64,000 bases of DNA, taken from Burkholderiales bacterium (lineage in GTDB: Bacteria > Pseudomonadota > Gammaproteobacteria > Burkholderiales > Burkholderiaceae_C). The stretch lies in the NCBI GenBank assembly GCA_016223165.1, contig JACRPO010000005.1:310001-374000 (forward strand), written 5' to 3'. How positions within the stretch are numbered: position 1 is the first letter of the stretch; each line of letters starts with the position of its first letter. A program made the translations under genes and the position numbers. Shown here in pieces: positions 24,704 to 32,593 of the stretch. The notes under the pieces are model-generated. The model made no database searches. It was given only the letters and a program-made list of their open reading frames with translations, and was not told the origin of the DNA.

Positions 24704-26836
24704 ATGGCTGGCATGAGTTTCGAACACGGCAGCGGCTACTCGGCTGCCGATACCGCGGCGTTCAAGAAGCAGTTGAACAAGGTCTACGGCTGGTATGCCG
24801 GCGGCTTCATCGGCTTCGTCATCTTGATCGCGATCGCAGAGCAGATGGGCCTCGGGCGTGGTGCCATCGGCATCACCTTCCTGCTCGCCACGGTGGCGCT
24901 GTACGCCGGCATCGGCGTGATGAGCCGTACCAACGACGCCTCCGAGTACTACGTCGCCGGGCGCCGCGTGCCCGCCATCTACAACGGCATGGCCACCGGC
25001 GCCGACTGGATGAGCGCGGCCTCGTTCATCGGCATGGCCGGTACGCTGTACCTGACGGGCTACAGCGGCCTGGCCTTCATCATGGGCTGGACCGGCGGCT
25101 ACTGCCTGGTGGCGCTGTTCCTGGCGCCGTACCTGCGCAAGTTCGGGCAGTTCACGATTCCCGACTTCCTCGGGGCGCGCTACGAGGGCAACTTCGTTCG
25201 TTTCCTGGGCATCATCGCGGCGATCCTGTGCTCGTTCACGTACGTGGTGGCGCAGATCTACGGCGTGGGCATCATCACGACGCGCCTGTCGGGCCTGGCG
25301 TTCGAGATCGGCATCTTCGTGGGCCTGGGCGGCATCCTGGTGTGCTCGTTCCTCGGCGGCATGCGCGCCGTCACCTGGACGCAGGTGGCCCAGTACATCA
25401 TCCTCATCATTGCCTACCTCGTGCCCCTGGTGTGGCTGTCGGTGAAGCAGACCAACATCCCGCTGCCGCAGCTCGTCTACGGCATGCAGCTCGAGAAAGT
25501 GACGGCCAAGGAGAAGCTGCTCCTCGACGACCCGAAGGAGAAGGAAGTCATCGCGGTCTTCAAGGCCCAGTCCGACGCACTGGCCGCCAAGTTGAAGGAC
25601 ATCCCGACGGCGCTGGCCGCCGACCGCGCAGCGGCGCAGAAGAAGGTCGACGACCTGAAGGCCGCCAGCGGCCCGCTCGCCGAAGTGCAGGCCGCAGAGA
25701 AGGCGCTGGGGGCGCTGCCGAAGGACGAGGCCGCGGCGAAGGCGGCATGGACGGCGGCGAAGGCCGGCGCCGATGCGCGCACCAAGCCCCTGGGGGGCAT
25801 GCCGCGCCACGCGGCGCAGTTCGCGGGCGACCCGAATGGCGACGCGGCGGCCAAGAAGACGTTCGATGAGTCCCGGCGCAACTTCCTCGCACTCACCTTC
25901 TGCCTGATGGTGGGCACGGCCGCGTTGCCCCACATCCTGATGCGCTACTACACGACGCCGTCGGTGAAGGAAGCGCGCGAGTCGGTGACCTGGTCGCTGT
26001 TCTTCATCTTCCTGCTCTACTTCTCGGCGCCGGCACTGGCGGTGCTCGTGAAGTACGAGATGTTCACGATGGTGGTGGGCACGCCGTTCGACAAGCTGCC
26101 GGAGTGGATATCGGCGTGGACTCGGGTCGACCCGGGGCTGCTGTCAGTCTCGGACGTCAACAAGGACGGCATCCTGCAGCTGGGCGAGATCCGCATCGGC
26201 GGCGACATCATCGTGCTGGCGACACCGGCGATCGGCGGGCTGCCCTATGTCATCTCGGGCATGGTGGCGGCCGGTGGTCTGGCGGCGGCGTTGTCGACGG
26301 CCGACGGCCTGCTGCTGACGATCGCCAACGCGCTTTCGCACGACCTGTACTACAAGATGATCGACCCGAACGCGCCCACCGCACGCCGCGTGATGATCTC
26401 CAAGATCCTGCTGCTGGTGGTGGCCTTGTGCGCGGCCTTGGTGGCGTCGCAGAAGCCGGCGGACATCCTGTTCCTGGTGTCGGCTGCGTTCTCGTTCGCG
26501 GCGGCGGCGTTCTTCCCTGCGCTGACGCTCGGCATCTTCTGGAAGCGGGCCAGCAAGTGGGGCGCCGCGCTCGGCATGATCGCGGGCCTGGGCATCACGT
26601 TCTACTACATGGCCACCACGCAGCCCTGGCTGCGGGGCGTGTTCGGCGTGACGAGCCCGATTGCCGACCACATCTGGTTCGGCATCTTGCCGATCTCGGC
26701 TGGCGTGTTCGGCGTGCCGCTCGGGTTCGCGGTGATCATCCTGGTCAGTCTGGTGACCCCAGCGCCCAAGGCCGAGATCCAGGAGCTGATCGAGCACGTT
26801 CGCTACCCGAACATCCGGCCGGCTGCGGCGCGCTGA
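24704..26836 (+). CDS. VC_2705-type sodium:solute symporter (acetate/small-acid type)
   Basis: 710 residues, much longer than ActP (about 550). The transmembrane core matches the SSS family: SEYYVAGRRVPAIYNGMATGADWMSAASFIG in the first helices and LSTADGLLLTIANALSHD later. Two insertions stand out. Residues about 262-395 are an Ala/Lys/Asp-rich, probably coiled-coil hydrophilic stretch. Residues 484-495 (DVNKDGILQLGE) are a textbook 12-residue EF-hand loop. It follows the DUF4212 gene by one base. Acetate or another short carboxylate is the probable substrate by family, not by direct evidence. A strong terminator follows. Confidence 0.9.
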   Translation: MAGMSFEHGSGYSAADTAAFKKQLNKVYGWYAGGFIGFVILIAIAEQMGLGRGAIGITFLLATVALYAGIGVMSRTNDASEYYVAGRRVPAIYNGMATGADWMSAASFIGMAGTLYLTGYSGLAFIMGWTGGYCLVALFLAPYLRKFGQFTIPDFLGARYEGNFVRFLGIIAAILCSFTYVVAQIYGVGIITTRLSGLAFEIGIFVGLGGILVCSFLGGMRAVTWTQVAQYIILIIAYLVPLVWLSVKQTNIPLPQLVYGMQLEKVTAKEKLLLDDPKEKEVIAVFKAQSDALAAKLKDIPTALAADRAAAQKKVDDLKAASGPLAEVQAAEKALGALPKDEAAAKAAWTAAKAGADARTKPLGGMPRHAAQFAGDPNGDAAAKKTFDESRRNFLALTFCLMVGTAALPHILMRYYTTPSVKEARESVTWSLFFIFLLYFSAPALAVLVKYEMFTMVVGTPFDKLPEWISAWTRVDPGLLSVSDVNKDGILQLGEIRIGGDIIVLATPAIGGLPYVISGMVAAGGLAAALSTADGLLLTIANALSHDLYYKMIDPNAPTARRVMISKILLLVVALCAALVASQKPADILFLVSAAFSFAAAAFFPALTLGIFWKRASKWGAALGMIAGLGITFYYMATTQPWLRGVFGVTSPIADHIWFGILPISAGVFGVPLGFAVIILVSLVTPAPKAEIQELIEHVRYPNIRPAAAR

Positions 26837-26873
26837 TGCTCTGACCCGACCGCCCGCCGAGGCGGTCTGGCGA

Positions 26874-26905
26874 CGGCCCCCGGGGTGACCCGGGGGCCGC
26901 TTTTC
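26874..26905 (+). terminator. Rho-independent terminator after the symporter
   Basis: An 11-base-pair stem CGGCCCCCGGG (26874-26884) with CCCGGGGGCCG (26889-26899), GTGA tetraloop, then CTTTTC. It closes the symporter transcript 37 bases after the stop and insulates the ribosomal operon. Confidence 0.9.
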
Positions 26906-26915
26906 TTGCCTCGGC

Positions 26916-26921
26916 TATACT
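26916..26921 (+). promoter_or_regulatory. Candidate -10 of the rpsF operon promoter
   Basis: TATACT, five of six matches to the sigma-70 -10 box, sits just after the terminator and about 130 bases before rpsF. The region 17 bases upstream is the terminator stem and does not resemble a -35, so recognition would rely on the -10 and its context. Supported by position only. Confidence 0.45.
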
Positions 26922-26969
26922 CCGCAGCTTTTCCACCTTGCCGCACCTGCTGATCCACGACGCGGCCGG

Positions 26970-27037
26970 CCACCTTCACAAGGTGGGCCATGCAGGGCGG
27001 CTTCCGAAGGTCTTCCTCCTCGAGGAGACCGGCGGAA
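26970..27037 (+). promoter_or_regulatory. Structured rpsF leader, possible S6:S18 autoregulatory element
   Basis: Two hairpins precede rpsF. The first is CCACCTT (26970-26976) with AAGGTGG (26980-26986). The second has an outer stem TTCCG (27002-27006) with CGGAA (27033-27037), an internal loop AA (27007-27008) opposite GG (27031-27032), and an inner stem GGTCT (27009-27013) with AGACC (27026-27030) extended by CCT/AGG. Many bacteria carry an S6:S18-binding hairpin in this leader that mimics the 16S rRNA site and includes a CCG element; here CCG is at 27004-27006. The assignment is inference from position and shape. Confidence 0.5.
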
Positions 27038-27053
27038 TCCTCAAGGAGAATCC

Positions 27054-27422
27054 ATGCGTCATTACGAGATCGTGCTCCTGATCCACCCGGATCAGAGCGA
27101 GCAGGTTCCGGCCATGCTGGAACGCTACAAGACCAGCATCACCGCCGCCGGCGGCAAGGTGCACCGGATCGAAGATTGGGGCCGGCGTCAGCTGGCCTAC
27201 ATGATCCAGAAGCTCGCGAAGGCGCACTACCTGTGCCTGAACATCGAGTGCAGCAACGAGACGCTGACCGAGCTCGAGACTGGCTTCCGCTTCAACGACG
27301 CCGTGCTGCGCCACCTCACGGTGGCCAAGAGCAAGGCCGAGACGACGCCTTCGATCATGATGAAGGCCGTCGAGCGCGAGGAAGCCCGCAAGGAGCGGCA
27401 GCAGGAGGCTACTGCCGCCTGA
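27054..27422 (+). CDS. rpsF: 30S ribosomal protein S6
   Basis: 122 residues. Binds S18 on the platform of the small subunit. The N-terminus [21 protein letters not shown] and the later [17 protein letters not shown] are diagnostic. The glutamate- and alanine-rich C-terminal tail ([16 protein letters not shown]) is usual. An AAGGAG Shine-Dalgarno lies 7 bases before the ATG. First gene of the rpsF-priB-rpsR-rplI operon. Confidence 0.97.
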   Translation: MRHYEIVLLIHPDQSEQVPAMLERYKTSITAAGGKVHRIEDWGRRQLAYMIQKLAKAHYLCLNIECSNETLTELETGFRFNDAVLRHLTVAKSKAETTPSIMMKAVEREEARKERQQEATAA

Positions 27423-27521
27423 GCGGCGGGGGCGCCCGTTTCACCGGTGCCCGCGGTTGAGCAGGGGATGGCGGCACGTGCCGCCTCATGAAGCGCCACA
27501 AGAAGCGCCAAGAAGCGCGGC

Positions 27522-27845
27522 ATGAACCGCTTCCTGCTCTCCGCGACGCTGGTGCAACGTTCGGCGCTGCGCCACACCCCGGCCGGCCTGCCGGCCCTGG
27601 ACTTGAGCCTCAAGCACGAGTCCACGGTCAGCGAGGACGGACAGCCCCGCAAGGTCTCGATGGAGATGCGTGCGGTGGCGATCGGGGCGGTGACGCAGTC
27701 GCTGGCGGCGCTGGGGCTGGGGCAGGGCGGCTCGTTCGCCGGCTTCATCACCGGCACCCGCAACGGGCGCGGCCTGCTGTTCCACATCACCTCGGTCGAC
27801 GCCGACAGCGAAGCGCCAGCTGTGCCAACTGAAGCTGCCGACTGA
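27522..27845 (+). CDS. priB: Primosomal replication protein N (PriB)
   Basis: 107-residue single-stranded DNA-binding OB-fold protein that helps PriA load DnaB at stalled forks. The sequence MNRFLLSATLVQRSALRHTP followed by LDLSLKHES and a GSFAGFITGTRNGRGLLFHIT C-terminal strand fits PriB. Its place between rpsF and rpsR is conserved in beta- and gammaproteobacteria. The Shine-Dalgarno is weak; a +1 frame ORF beginning at 27488 is only a shadow. The reader gets a useful context clue: dnaB lies in the same cluster. Confidence 0.93.
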   Translation: MNRFLLSATLVQRSALRHTPAGLPALDLSLKHESTVSEDGQPRKVSMEMRAVAIGAVTQSLAALGLGQGGSFAGFITGTRNGRGLLFHITSVDADSEAPAVPTEAAD

Positions 27846-27887
27846 ACCCCGCAACGATCACGTACACCCGTTTTCCAGGAGCCGAAC

Positions 27888-28178
27888 ATGCCCCCACCCC
27901 GTGGTAAAGGCCGTGGTGCCAAGGACAAGCGCCCCAAGCGCAATTCGCAATCGCTGCTGTTCCGCCGCAAGCGCTTCTGCCGCTTCACGGTGGCCAAGGT
28001 CGAGGAGATCGACTACAAGGATGTCGACGTGCTGCGCGACTTCATCAACGAGAACGGCAGGATCACGCCGGCCCGCCTGACGGGCACGCGTGCCTTCTAC
28101 CAGCGCCAGCTGACCACGGCGATCAAGCGCGCGCGCTACCTCGCCATGCTGCCGTACTCCGACCAGCACAAGGTCTGA
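27888..28178 (+). CDS. rpsR: 30S ribosomal protein S18
   Basis: 96 residues, slightly longer than E. coli S18 (75) because of a basic N-terminal extension ([20 protein letters not shown]). The core [34 protein letters not shown] and [13 protein letters not shown] is canonical. An AGGAG Shine-Dalgarno lies at good distance. Partner of S6 in the ribosome and perhaps in the leader-binding complex. Confidence 0.96.
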   Translation: MPPPRGKGRGAKDKRPKRNSQSLLFRRKRFCRFTVAKVEEIDYKDVDVLRDFINENGRITPARLTGTRAFYQRQLTTAIKRARYLAMLPYSDQHKV

Positions 28179-28198
28179 ACGCGGTCGCGGAGAACCCC

Positions 28199-28651
28199 AT
28201 GCAAATCATTCTTCTGGACAAGGTCGGCAAGCTCGGCAACCTGGGCGATGTCGTCAAGGTCAAGGACGGCTTCGCGCGCAACTACCTGATCCCGAGCAAG
28301 CTGGCGCGCCGCGCCACCGAAGCCGCGATCAAGGAGTTCGAGACCAAGCGTGCCGACCTCGAACGTGCCGCGCAGGCCAAGCTCGATGCCGCCAAGTCGC
28401 TCGGCGAGCAGCTCTCGGGCAAGACCGTTCGCATCGTGCAGAAGGCCGGCGTCGACGGCCGCCTGTTCGGCTCGGTCACCAACTTCGACGTCGCCGAGGG
28501 CCTCACCAAGATGGGCCTGGCGGTGCAGAAGTCGCAGGTGCGCATGCCCAACGGGCCGCTCAAGACCGTCGGCGAGCACGTGGTCACAGTGGCGCCGCAC
28601 GGTGACGTGGTGGCCGAGGTCACGGTGCAGGTGGTGGCGCAGGTCGACTGA
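28199..28651 (+). CDS. rplI: 50S ribosomal protein L9
   Basis: 150 residues. The N-terminal domain [32 protein letters not shown] is the L9 signature; a long connecting helix and the C-terminal RNA-binding domain follow. Last gene of the operon, followed directly by a strong terminator. Confidence 0.97.
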   Translation: MQIILLDKVGKLGNLGDVVKVKDGFARNYLIPSKLARRATEAAIKEFETKRADLERAAQAKLDAAKSLGEQLSGKTVRIVQKAGVDGRLFGSVTNFDVAEGLTKMGLAVQKSQVRMPNGPLKTVGEHVVTVAPHGDVVAEVTVQVVAQVD

Positions 28652-28678
28652 TCGCGGCACTGCGCACGCACGCCAGAG

Positions 28679-28703
28679 GGGCCGGTTCGACCGGCCCTTT
28701 TTT
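28679..28703 (+). terminator. Rho-independent terminator after rplI
   Basis: Eight perfect base pairs, GGGCCGGT (28679-28686) with ACCGGCCC (28690-28697), a TCG loop, then six T (28698-28703). A classical intrinsic terminator 28 bases after the rplI stop, separating the ribosomal operon from dnaB. Confidence 0.95.
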
Positions 28704-28835
28704 CATGCGCGCCCGAGTGGCGCCGAGTGGCGCCGGCCGGCGGACTGGGCCGTCCGACGACGGGATGATTTCCCAAGGCTTGCCACCGGTGCTCCACAGC
28801 TCTGTCCACAAGCGCGGACGGCCAACGGGGCTACG

Positions 28836-30287
28836 ATGCCGCGCACGATGAGCACGCTGTACGAACAGAACCAGGTCCCTCCGGGCGCGCGCGGCGACGA
28901 CACCACGCGCCTGCCACGCGATGAAGACATCGCGCGATTGCGAACCCCGCCGCATTCGGTGGAGGGCGAGCAGAGCGTGCTCGGCGGCCTGCTGCTCGAG
29001 AACCTGGCCTGGGACCGGGCCGCCGACCTGCTCACCGAGAGCGACTTCTATCGCTTCGAGCACCGGCTGATCTTCAGCGCCATCGCGGCACTCGTGCAGG
29101 CCGGCAAGCCGGCCGACGTCATCACCGTCTTCGAGCGCCTGCAGAGCCTCGGCAAGGCCGAGGATTGCGGCGGCCTCGCCTACCTGAACGCGCTCGCGCA
29201 GAGCGTGCCGAGTGCGGCCAACATGCGGCGTTACGCGGAGATCGTGCGCGAGCGCGCCATCCTGCGCAAGCTCATCGCCGCCAGCGACGAGATCGCCACT
29301 GCCGCCTTCAACCCGCAGGGGCGCGCCGTGCCCCAGGTGCTCGACGAGGCCGAGGCGAAGATCCTCAAGATCGGCGAGGAGGGTTCGCGCCAGCGCTCGG
29401 GCTTCCAGAGCATCGACAAGCTCGTCATCGCGCTGCTCGACCGCGTCAACGAGCTGCACGACAACGGCGCCGAGGACGTGACCGGCGTGCGCACCGGCTA
29501 CTTCGACCTCGACCGCCTCACCGCCGGGCTGCAGAAGGGCGACCTCATCGTGCTGGCGGCGCGCCCTTCGATGGGCAAGACGGCGTTTGCGCTCAACATC
29601 GCCGAGCAGGTGGCGGTGAAGGAAGAGCTGCCGGTGCTCGTGTTCTCGATGGAGATGGGCGCCTCGCAGCTCGCGCTGCGCATGGTGGGCAGCATCGGCC
29701 GCATCAACCAGCAGAACCTGCGCACCGGGCGCCTCGCCGACGACGAGTGGGGCCGGCTCGCCGAGGCGGTGGACCGCCTGTCGAAGTCGCAGGTCTTCAT
29801 CGACGAGACGCCGGCGCTCACGGTGGCCGAGCTGCGCGCGCGCGCCCGCCGCATGGCGCGCCAGTTCGGCGGCACGCTCGGCCTCATCTGCGTCGACTAC
29901 CTGCAGCTGATGAGCGGCAACGGCGGCAGCGAGGAGAACCGCGCCACCGAGCTCGGCGAGATCTCTCGCGGCCTGAAAGCGCTGGCCAAGGAACTGCAGT
30001 GCCCGGTGATGGCGCTGTCGCAGCTCAACCGCAGCGTCGAGAGCCGCAACGACAAGCGCCCGATGATGAGCGACCTGCGCGAGTCCGGCGCCATCGAGCA
30101 GGATGCCGACGTCATCATGTTCATCTACCGCGACGAGTACTACACCAAGGACGCCTGCAAGGAGCCGGGCGTGGCCGAGATCATCATCGCCAAGCAGCGC
30201 AACGGCCCGGTCGACACCGTGCGGCTGACCTTCCTGAAGCCGCTGACGCGCTTCGAGAACCGCGCGCCCGAAGGCGCCGAGTACTGA
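28836..30287 (+). CDS. dnaB: Replicative DNA helicase DnaB
   Basis: Hexameric 5'-3' helicase that drives the replication fork. 483 residues from ATG 28836; a second ATG at 28848 would shorten it by four. I kept the first because a GGGG run precedes it at workable spacing. The N-terminal domain (PPHSVEGEQSVLGGLLLENLAWD) is followed by a linker and a RecA-fold domain with Walker A ARPSMGKTAFALNIA, FSMEMGASQL and the Walker B-like LICVDYLQLM. The long variable first 35 residues are normal for the family. Confidence 0.96.
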   Translation: MPRTMSTLYEQNQVPPGARGDDTTRLPRDEDIARLRTPPHSVEGEQSVLGGLLLENLAWDRAADLLTESDFYRFEHRLIFSAIAALVQAGKPADVITVFERLQSLGKAEDCGGLAYLNALAQSVPSAANMRRYAEIVRERAILRKLIAASDEIATAAFNPQGRAVPQVLDEAEAKILKIGEEGSRQRSGFQSIDKLVIALLDRVNELHDNGAEDVTGVRTGYFDLDRLTAGLQKGDLIVLAARPSMGKTAFALNIAEQVAVKEELPVLVFSMEMGASQLALRMVGSIGRINQQNLRTGRLADDEWGRLAEAVDRLSKSQVFIDETPALTVAELRARARRMARQFGGTLGLICVDYLQLMSGNGGSEENRATELGEISRGLKALAKELQCPVMALSQLNRSVESRNDKRPMMSDLRESGAIEQDADVIMFIYRDEYYTKDACKEPGVAEIIIAKQRNGPVDTVRLTFLKPLTRFENRAPEGAEY

Positions 30288-30311
30288 TCGGCGGCTCCTC
30301 TCGGCCCGGGC

Positions 30312-30596
30312 TCAGGCCCAGTGGCGGTAGGCCTGCGGCCCGACGCCGACGTGGCGGGCTTCGCGACGCGCCTCGGCCAGCCCATCGAGCCCGAGGTCGC
30401 GCAGCGTGCGTGCATCGAGGCTGCTCGCGAGCAGGCAGGCCACTTCGTGTTCGCGCTGCCGCTGCTGCCGCAGGCGCCGCCGCGCGAGCGCCTCGCCCAG
30501 CAACGCAGCCAGCCGACGCGACGCCACGCGCAGCCTGGCCCAGGGCCGCGCGAACGGGCGCGGCGCGGTGGCGATGATCGAGATCGTGGTGGACAT
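30312..30596 (-). CDS. DUF1127-like small arginine-rich protein
   Basis: 94 residues. The C-terminal half contains LDARTLRDLGLDGLAEARREA, close to the DUF1127/YjiS motif in which a D-L-G-L core follows a short helix. The N-terminal half is arginine- and alanine-rich. DUF1127 proteins are small, often stress- or phosphate-related RNA-binding candidates in alphaproteobacteria. It converges on dnaB and lies 36 bases upstream of the NIPSNAP stop on the same strand. A compositionally driven ORF cannot be excluded in such GC-rich DNA, but the motif argues for a real gene. Confidence 0.65.
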   Translation of the reverse strand: MSTTISIIATAPRPFARPWARLRVASRRLAALLGEALARRRLRQQRQREHEVACLLASSLDARTLRDLGLDGLAEARREARHVGVGPQAYRHWA

Positions 30597-30632
30597 GGTT
30601 CGGTGCTCCCTGAGGTGATCAGCGCGCCAGCG

Positions 30633-31439
30633 TCAGCGCATCAACGAGCGGCGCGTCGGCACCAGCCGGCGCAGGGTGAGGGTGGCGCCGGCGCCGCGCT
30701 GCAGCGCCGGCAAGGCGCGCCGCACCCAGGCCGGGTTGTCGGCCAGGCGCGCGGCCGCCTGCTCCCAGGCCCCGGCCTGCGGCACACGGGTCAGCCACAC
30801 CAGGGCCTGCGCCTCGGTGCGCACGGGCAGGCGCGGGAAATCGTTGACGGCGTTCTCGGTGACGAAGACCGCGCACGGCGGCACGCCCGCGTCGCGCCAA
30901 GCCGGCAGCAGCTCGCGCTCGACGACGCGCAGCGCCGCGGCGTCGATGCTGTCCGGGCGCAGCAACGTGGCCAGCACGACCATGGCGGCGGGCGCGTGCG
31001 CAACCTCGTCGATGTCGTCGAAGTCGTCCGTGCGGCGGCGCGGCGACGCCGGCGTCACCGCAGCCCAGGCCGGGCGTGCCGGGCGCAGGAGCCGCACGTC
31101 GCTGCTGTCGACCATGGTCGCATTGGCCGCATCGCGGTGACGTTGCCACACCGGGCCGCCGTAGAAGGCCTCCAGCCCGCAGCGCCTCGCGGCCATGTCG
31201 GCAAAGCCGCGCAGCCAGACGAAGCGGTCGTCATCGTCGAGGTCGCGGAACTGCGCCATCACGCGCATGCCGCAGGCTTCCTGCGTTTCGACGAACTCTC
31301 GCTCGAAGAGGTCGACGAGTGTCTCGCGCTGCCCGGCGTGCAGCCGGTAGTCGCGCAACTCGACGACGGCGCAGTCCTCGAGAAACGGGGCCGCGGCGGT
31401 GGCGAAGCGCGGCTCAGGCAGGTCGGTGGTGGTGTTCAT
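30633..31439 (-). CDS. NIPSNAP family protein
   Basis: 268 residues with two alpha/beta barrel (ferredoxin-like) units. The first, CAVVELRDYRLHAGQRETLVDLFE at about 23-45, is the typical NIPSNAP entry; the second covers about 150-260. Family members are small, often oligomeric proteins of unclear role. It is transcribed divergently from the WYL-domain regulator 75-110 bases away, with a perfect inverted repeat between them, so that regulator probably controls it. Confidence 0.82.
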   Translation of the reverse strand: MNTTTDLPEPRFATAAAPFLEDCAVVELRDYRLHAGQRETLVDLFEREFVETQEACGMRVMAQFRDLDDDDRFVWLRGFADMAARRCGLEAFYGGPVWQRHRDAANATMVDSSDVRLLRPARPAWAAVTPASPRRRTDDFDDIDEVAHAPAAMVVLATLLRPDSIDAAALRVVERELLPAWRDAGVPPCAVFVTENAVNDFPRLPVRTEAQALVWLTRVPQAGAWEQAAARLADNPAWVRRALPALQRGAGATLTLRRLVPTRRSLMR

Positions 31440-31504
31440 CGGCGGGCCCTTGCTCCCTGTTGCATTGCTTGTTGCCTGGACGGGATCGATGATTCACCAT
31501 TCAA

Positions 31505-31521
31505 CTGACATCGCATGTCAG
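31505..31521. promoter_or_regulatory. Inverted repeat operator between NIPSNAP and WYL genes
   Basis: Perfect 7-base arms CTGACAT (31505-31511) and ATGTCAG (31515-31521) around CGC. It lies in the divergent intergenic region and overlaps the first possible ATG of the regulator gene, which favours the ATG at 31548 as the real start. Likely binding site of the regulator itself (inference). Confidence 0.55.
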
Positions 31522-31547
31522 CTTTTTCGACGACACTGCCGCCGGTC

Positions 31548-32549
31548 ATGCTCGCGAGCCGCCTGCTGTCGATCCTGATGCTGCTGCAGACGCGCGGGCG
31601 CATGAGCGCGGCGGCGCTGGCCGAGGCGCACGAGGTGTCGCTGCGCACGATCTATCGCGACGTGGACAGCCTCAGCGCTGCGGGCGTGCCCGTGTATGGC
31701 GGCCGCGGCCGGCACGGCGGCTTCCAGCTGCGCGAGGGCTGGCGCACGCAGCTCACCGGGCTCACGGCCGAGGAGGCGCGGGCACTCTTCATGGCCGGCC
31801 TGCCCGGCCCGGCGAAAGCCCTCGGCCTGGGCGACGCGGCCGCCTCGGCGCACCTGAAGCTGCTCGCAGCCTTGCCCGACGACTGGCGCGCCGACGCCGA
31901 GCGGGTGGGAGCGCGGTTCCACCTCGACCCGGTGGACTGGTTTCGCGCCAGCGCGCCGGCCGACCACTTGCGCACCGTGGCCGAGGCCGTGTGGGCCGAG
32001 AAGCGGCTGCGCATGCGCTACGAGAGCTGGAACGGCGTCTCCGATCGCACCGTCGAGCCGCTGGGGCTGGTGCTCAAGGGCCGCGCCTGGTACCTCGTGG
32101 CGCGCACCGTGCGTGCCGAGCGCAGCGGGCCGCAGACCTACCGCGTCGGTGCGATCCAGTCCGCCCTGCTGACCGAGGCTGGCTTCCAGCGCCCGCCGCG
32201 CTTCGACCTCGCGGCCTATTGGACCGAGGCGACGCAGCGCTTCGAGGAAGGCGTCTATCGCGACATGGCGACGCTGCGCGTGTCGCCGCGCGGCTTCGAT
32301 CGCCTGCGCCGCTTCGGGCCCATCGTCGCCGCCGCGGCCGAGCGAACGGCCGGAGCGCCGGGCAAGGACGGCTGGCGCGAGGTGACCGTGCCGATCGAGT
32401 CGCTCGAGTACGCGGTCACCGAGATGCTGCGCCTCGGCCCGGAGGCGGTGGTGCTCGAGCCGGCACCGCTGCGCGTCGCGATGGAGGACCTGGCCGCGCG
32501 CATGCTGGCCGGCTACCGCGGCCGCCGAGCGCGCAGCAAGAAGAGCTGA
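31548..32549 (+). CDS. WYL-domain transcriptional regulator (YafY type)
   Basis: 333 residues from ATG 31548. An N-terminal winged helix (SRLLSILMLLQTRGRMSAAALAE, then RTIYRDVDSLSAAGVPVYG) is followed by a WYL domain at about 135-215 and a C-terminal WCX-like extension. WYL domains bind ligands, often nucleotides or oligonucleotides. The alternative ATG at 31515 falls inside an inverted repeat and would add 11 non-family residues. Family members usually act on a divergent neighbour; here that is the NIPSNAP gene. Confidence 0.88.
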   Translation: MLASRLLSILMLLQTRGRMSAAALAEAHEVSLRTIYRDVDSLSAAGVPVYGGRGRHGGFQLREGWRTQLTGLTAEEARALFMAGLPGPAKALGLGDAAASAHLKLLAALPDDWRADAERVGARFHLDPVDWFRASAPADHLRTVAEAVWAEKRLRMRYESWNGVSDRTVEPLGLVLKGRAWYLVARTVRAERSGPQTYRVGAIQSALLTEAGFQRPPRFDLAAYWTEATQRFEEGVYRDMATLRVSPRGFDRLRRFGPIVAAAAERTAGAPGKDGWREVTVPIESLEYAVTEMLRLGPEAVVLEPAPLRVAMEDLAARMLAGYRGRRARSKKS

Positions 32550-32576
32550 CGACGTCACTTGCAAGGCGGGTGAGAA

Positions 32577-32592
32577 CTGTATAAATTTACAG
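32577..32592 (+). promoter_or_regulatory. LexA (SOS) box over the promoter of the radical SAM gene
   Basis: CTGTATAAATTTACAG, which is CTG-N10-CAG with an AT-rich centre and an A on the 5' side, very close to the gammaproteobacterial LexA consensus. It contains a -10-like TATAAA (32580-32585); a TTGCAA (32559-32564) lies 15 bases upstream. The box ends one base before the ATG at 32594. Confidence 0.85.
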
Positions 32593-32593
32593 T

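Noticed and set aside
27488-27832. ORF overlapping priB in another frame
   Set aside because: No family resemblance; priB in the other frame has a clear OB-fold sequence and conserved gene order.
31515-31547. ATG at 31515 as start of the WYL regulator
   Set aside because: It lies inside a perfect inverted repeat and adds 11 residues not seen in the family; the ATG at 31548 fits better.
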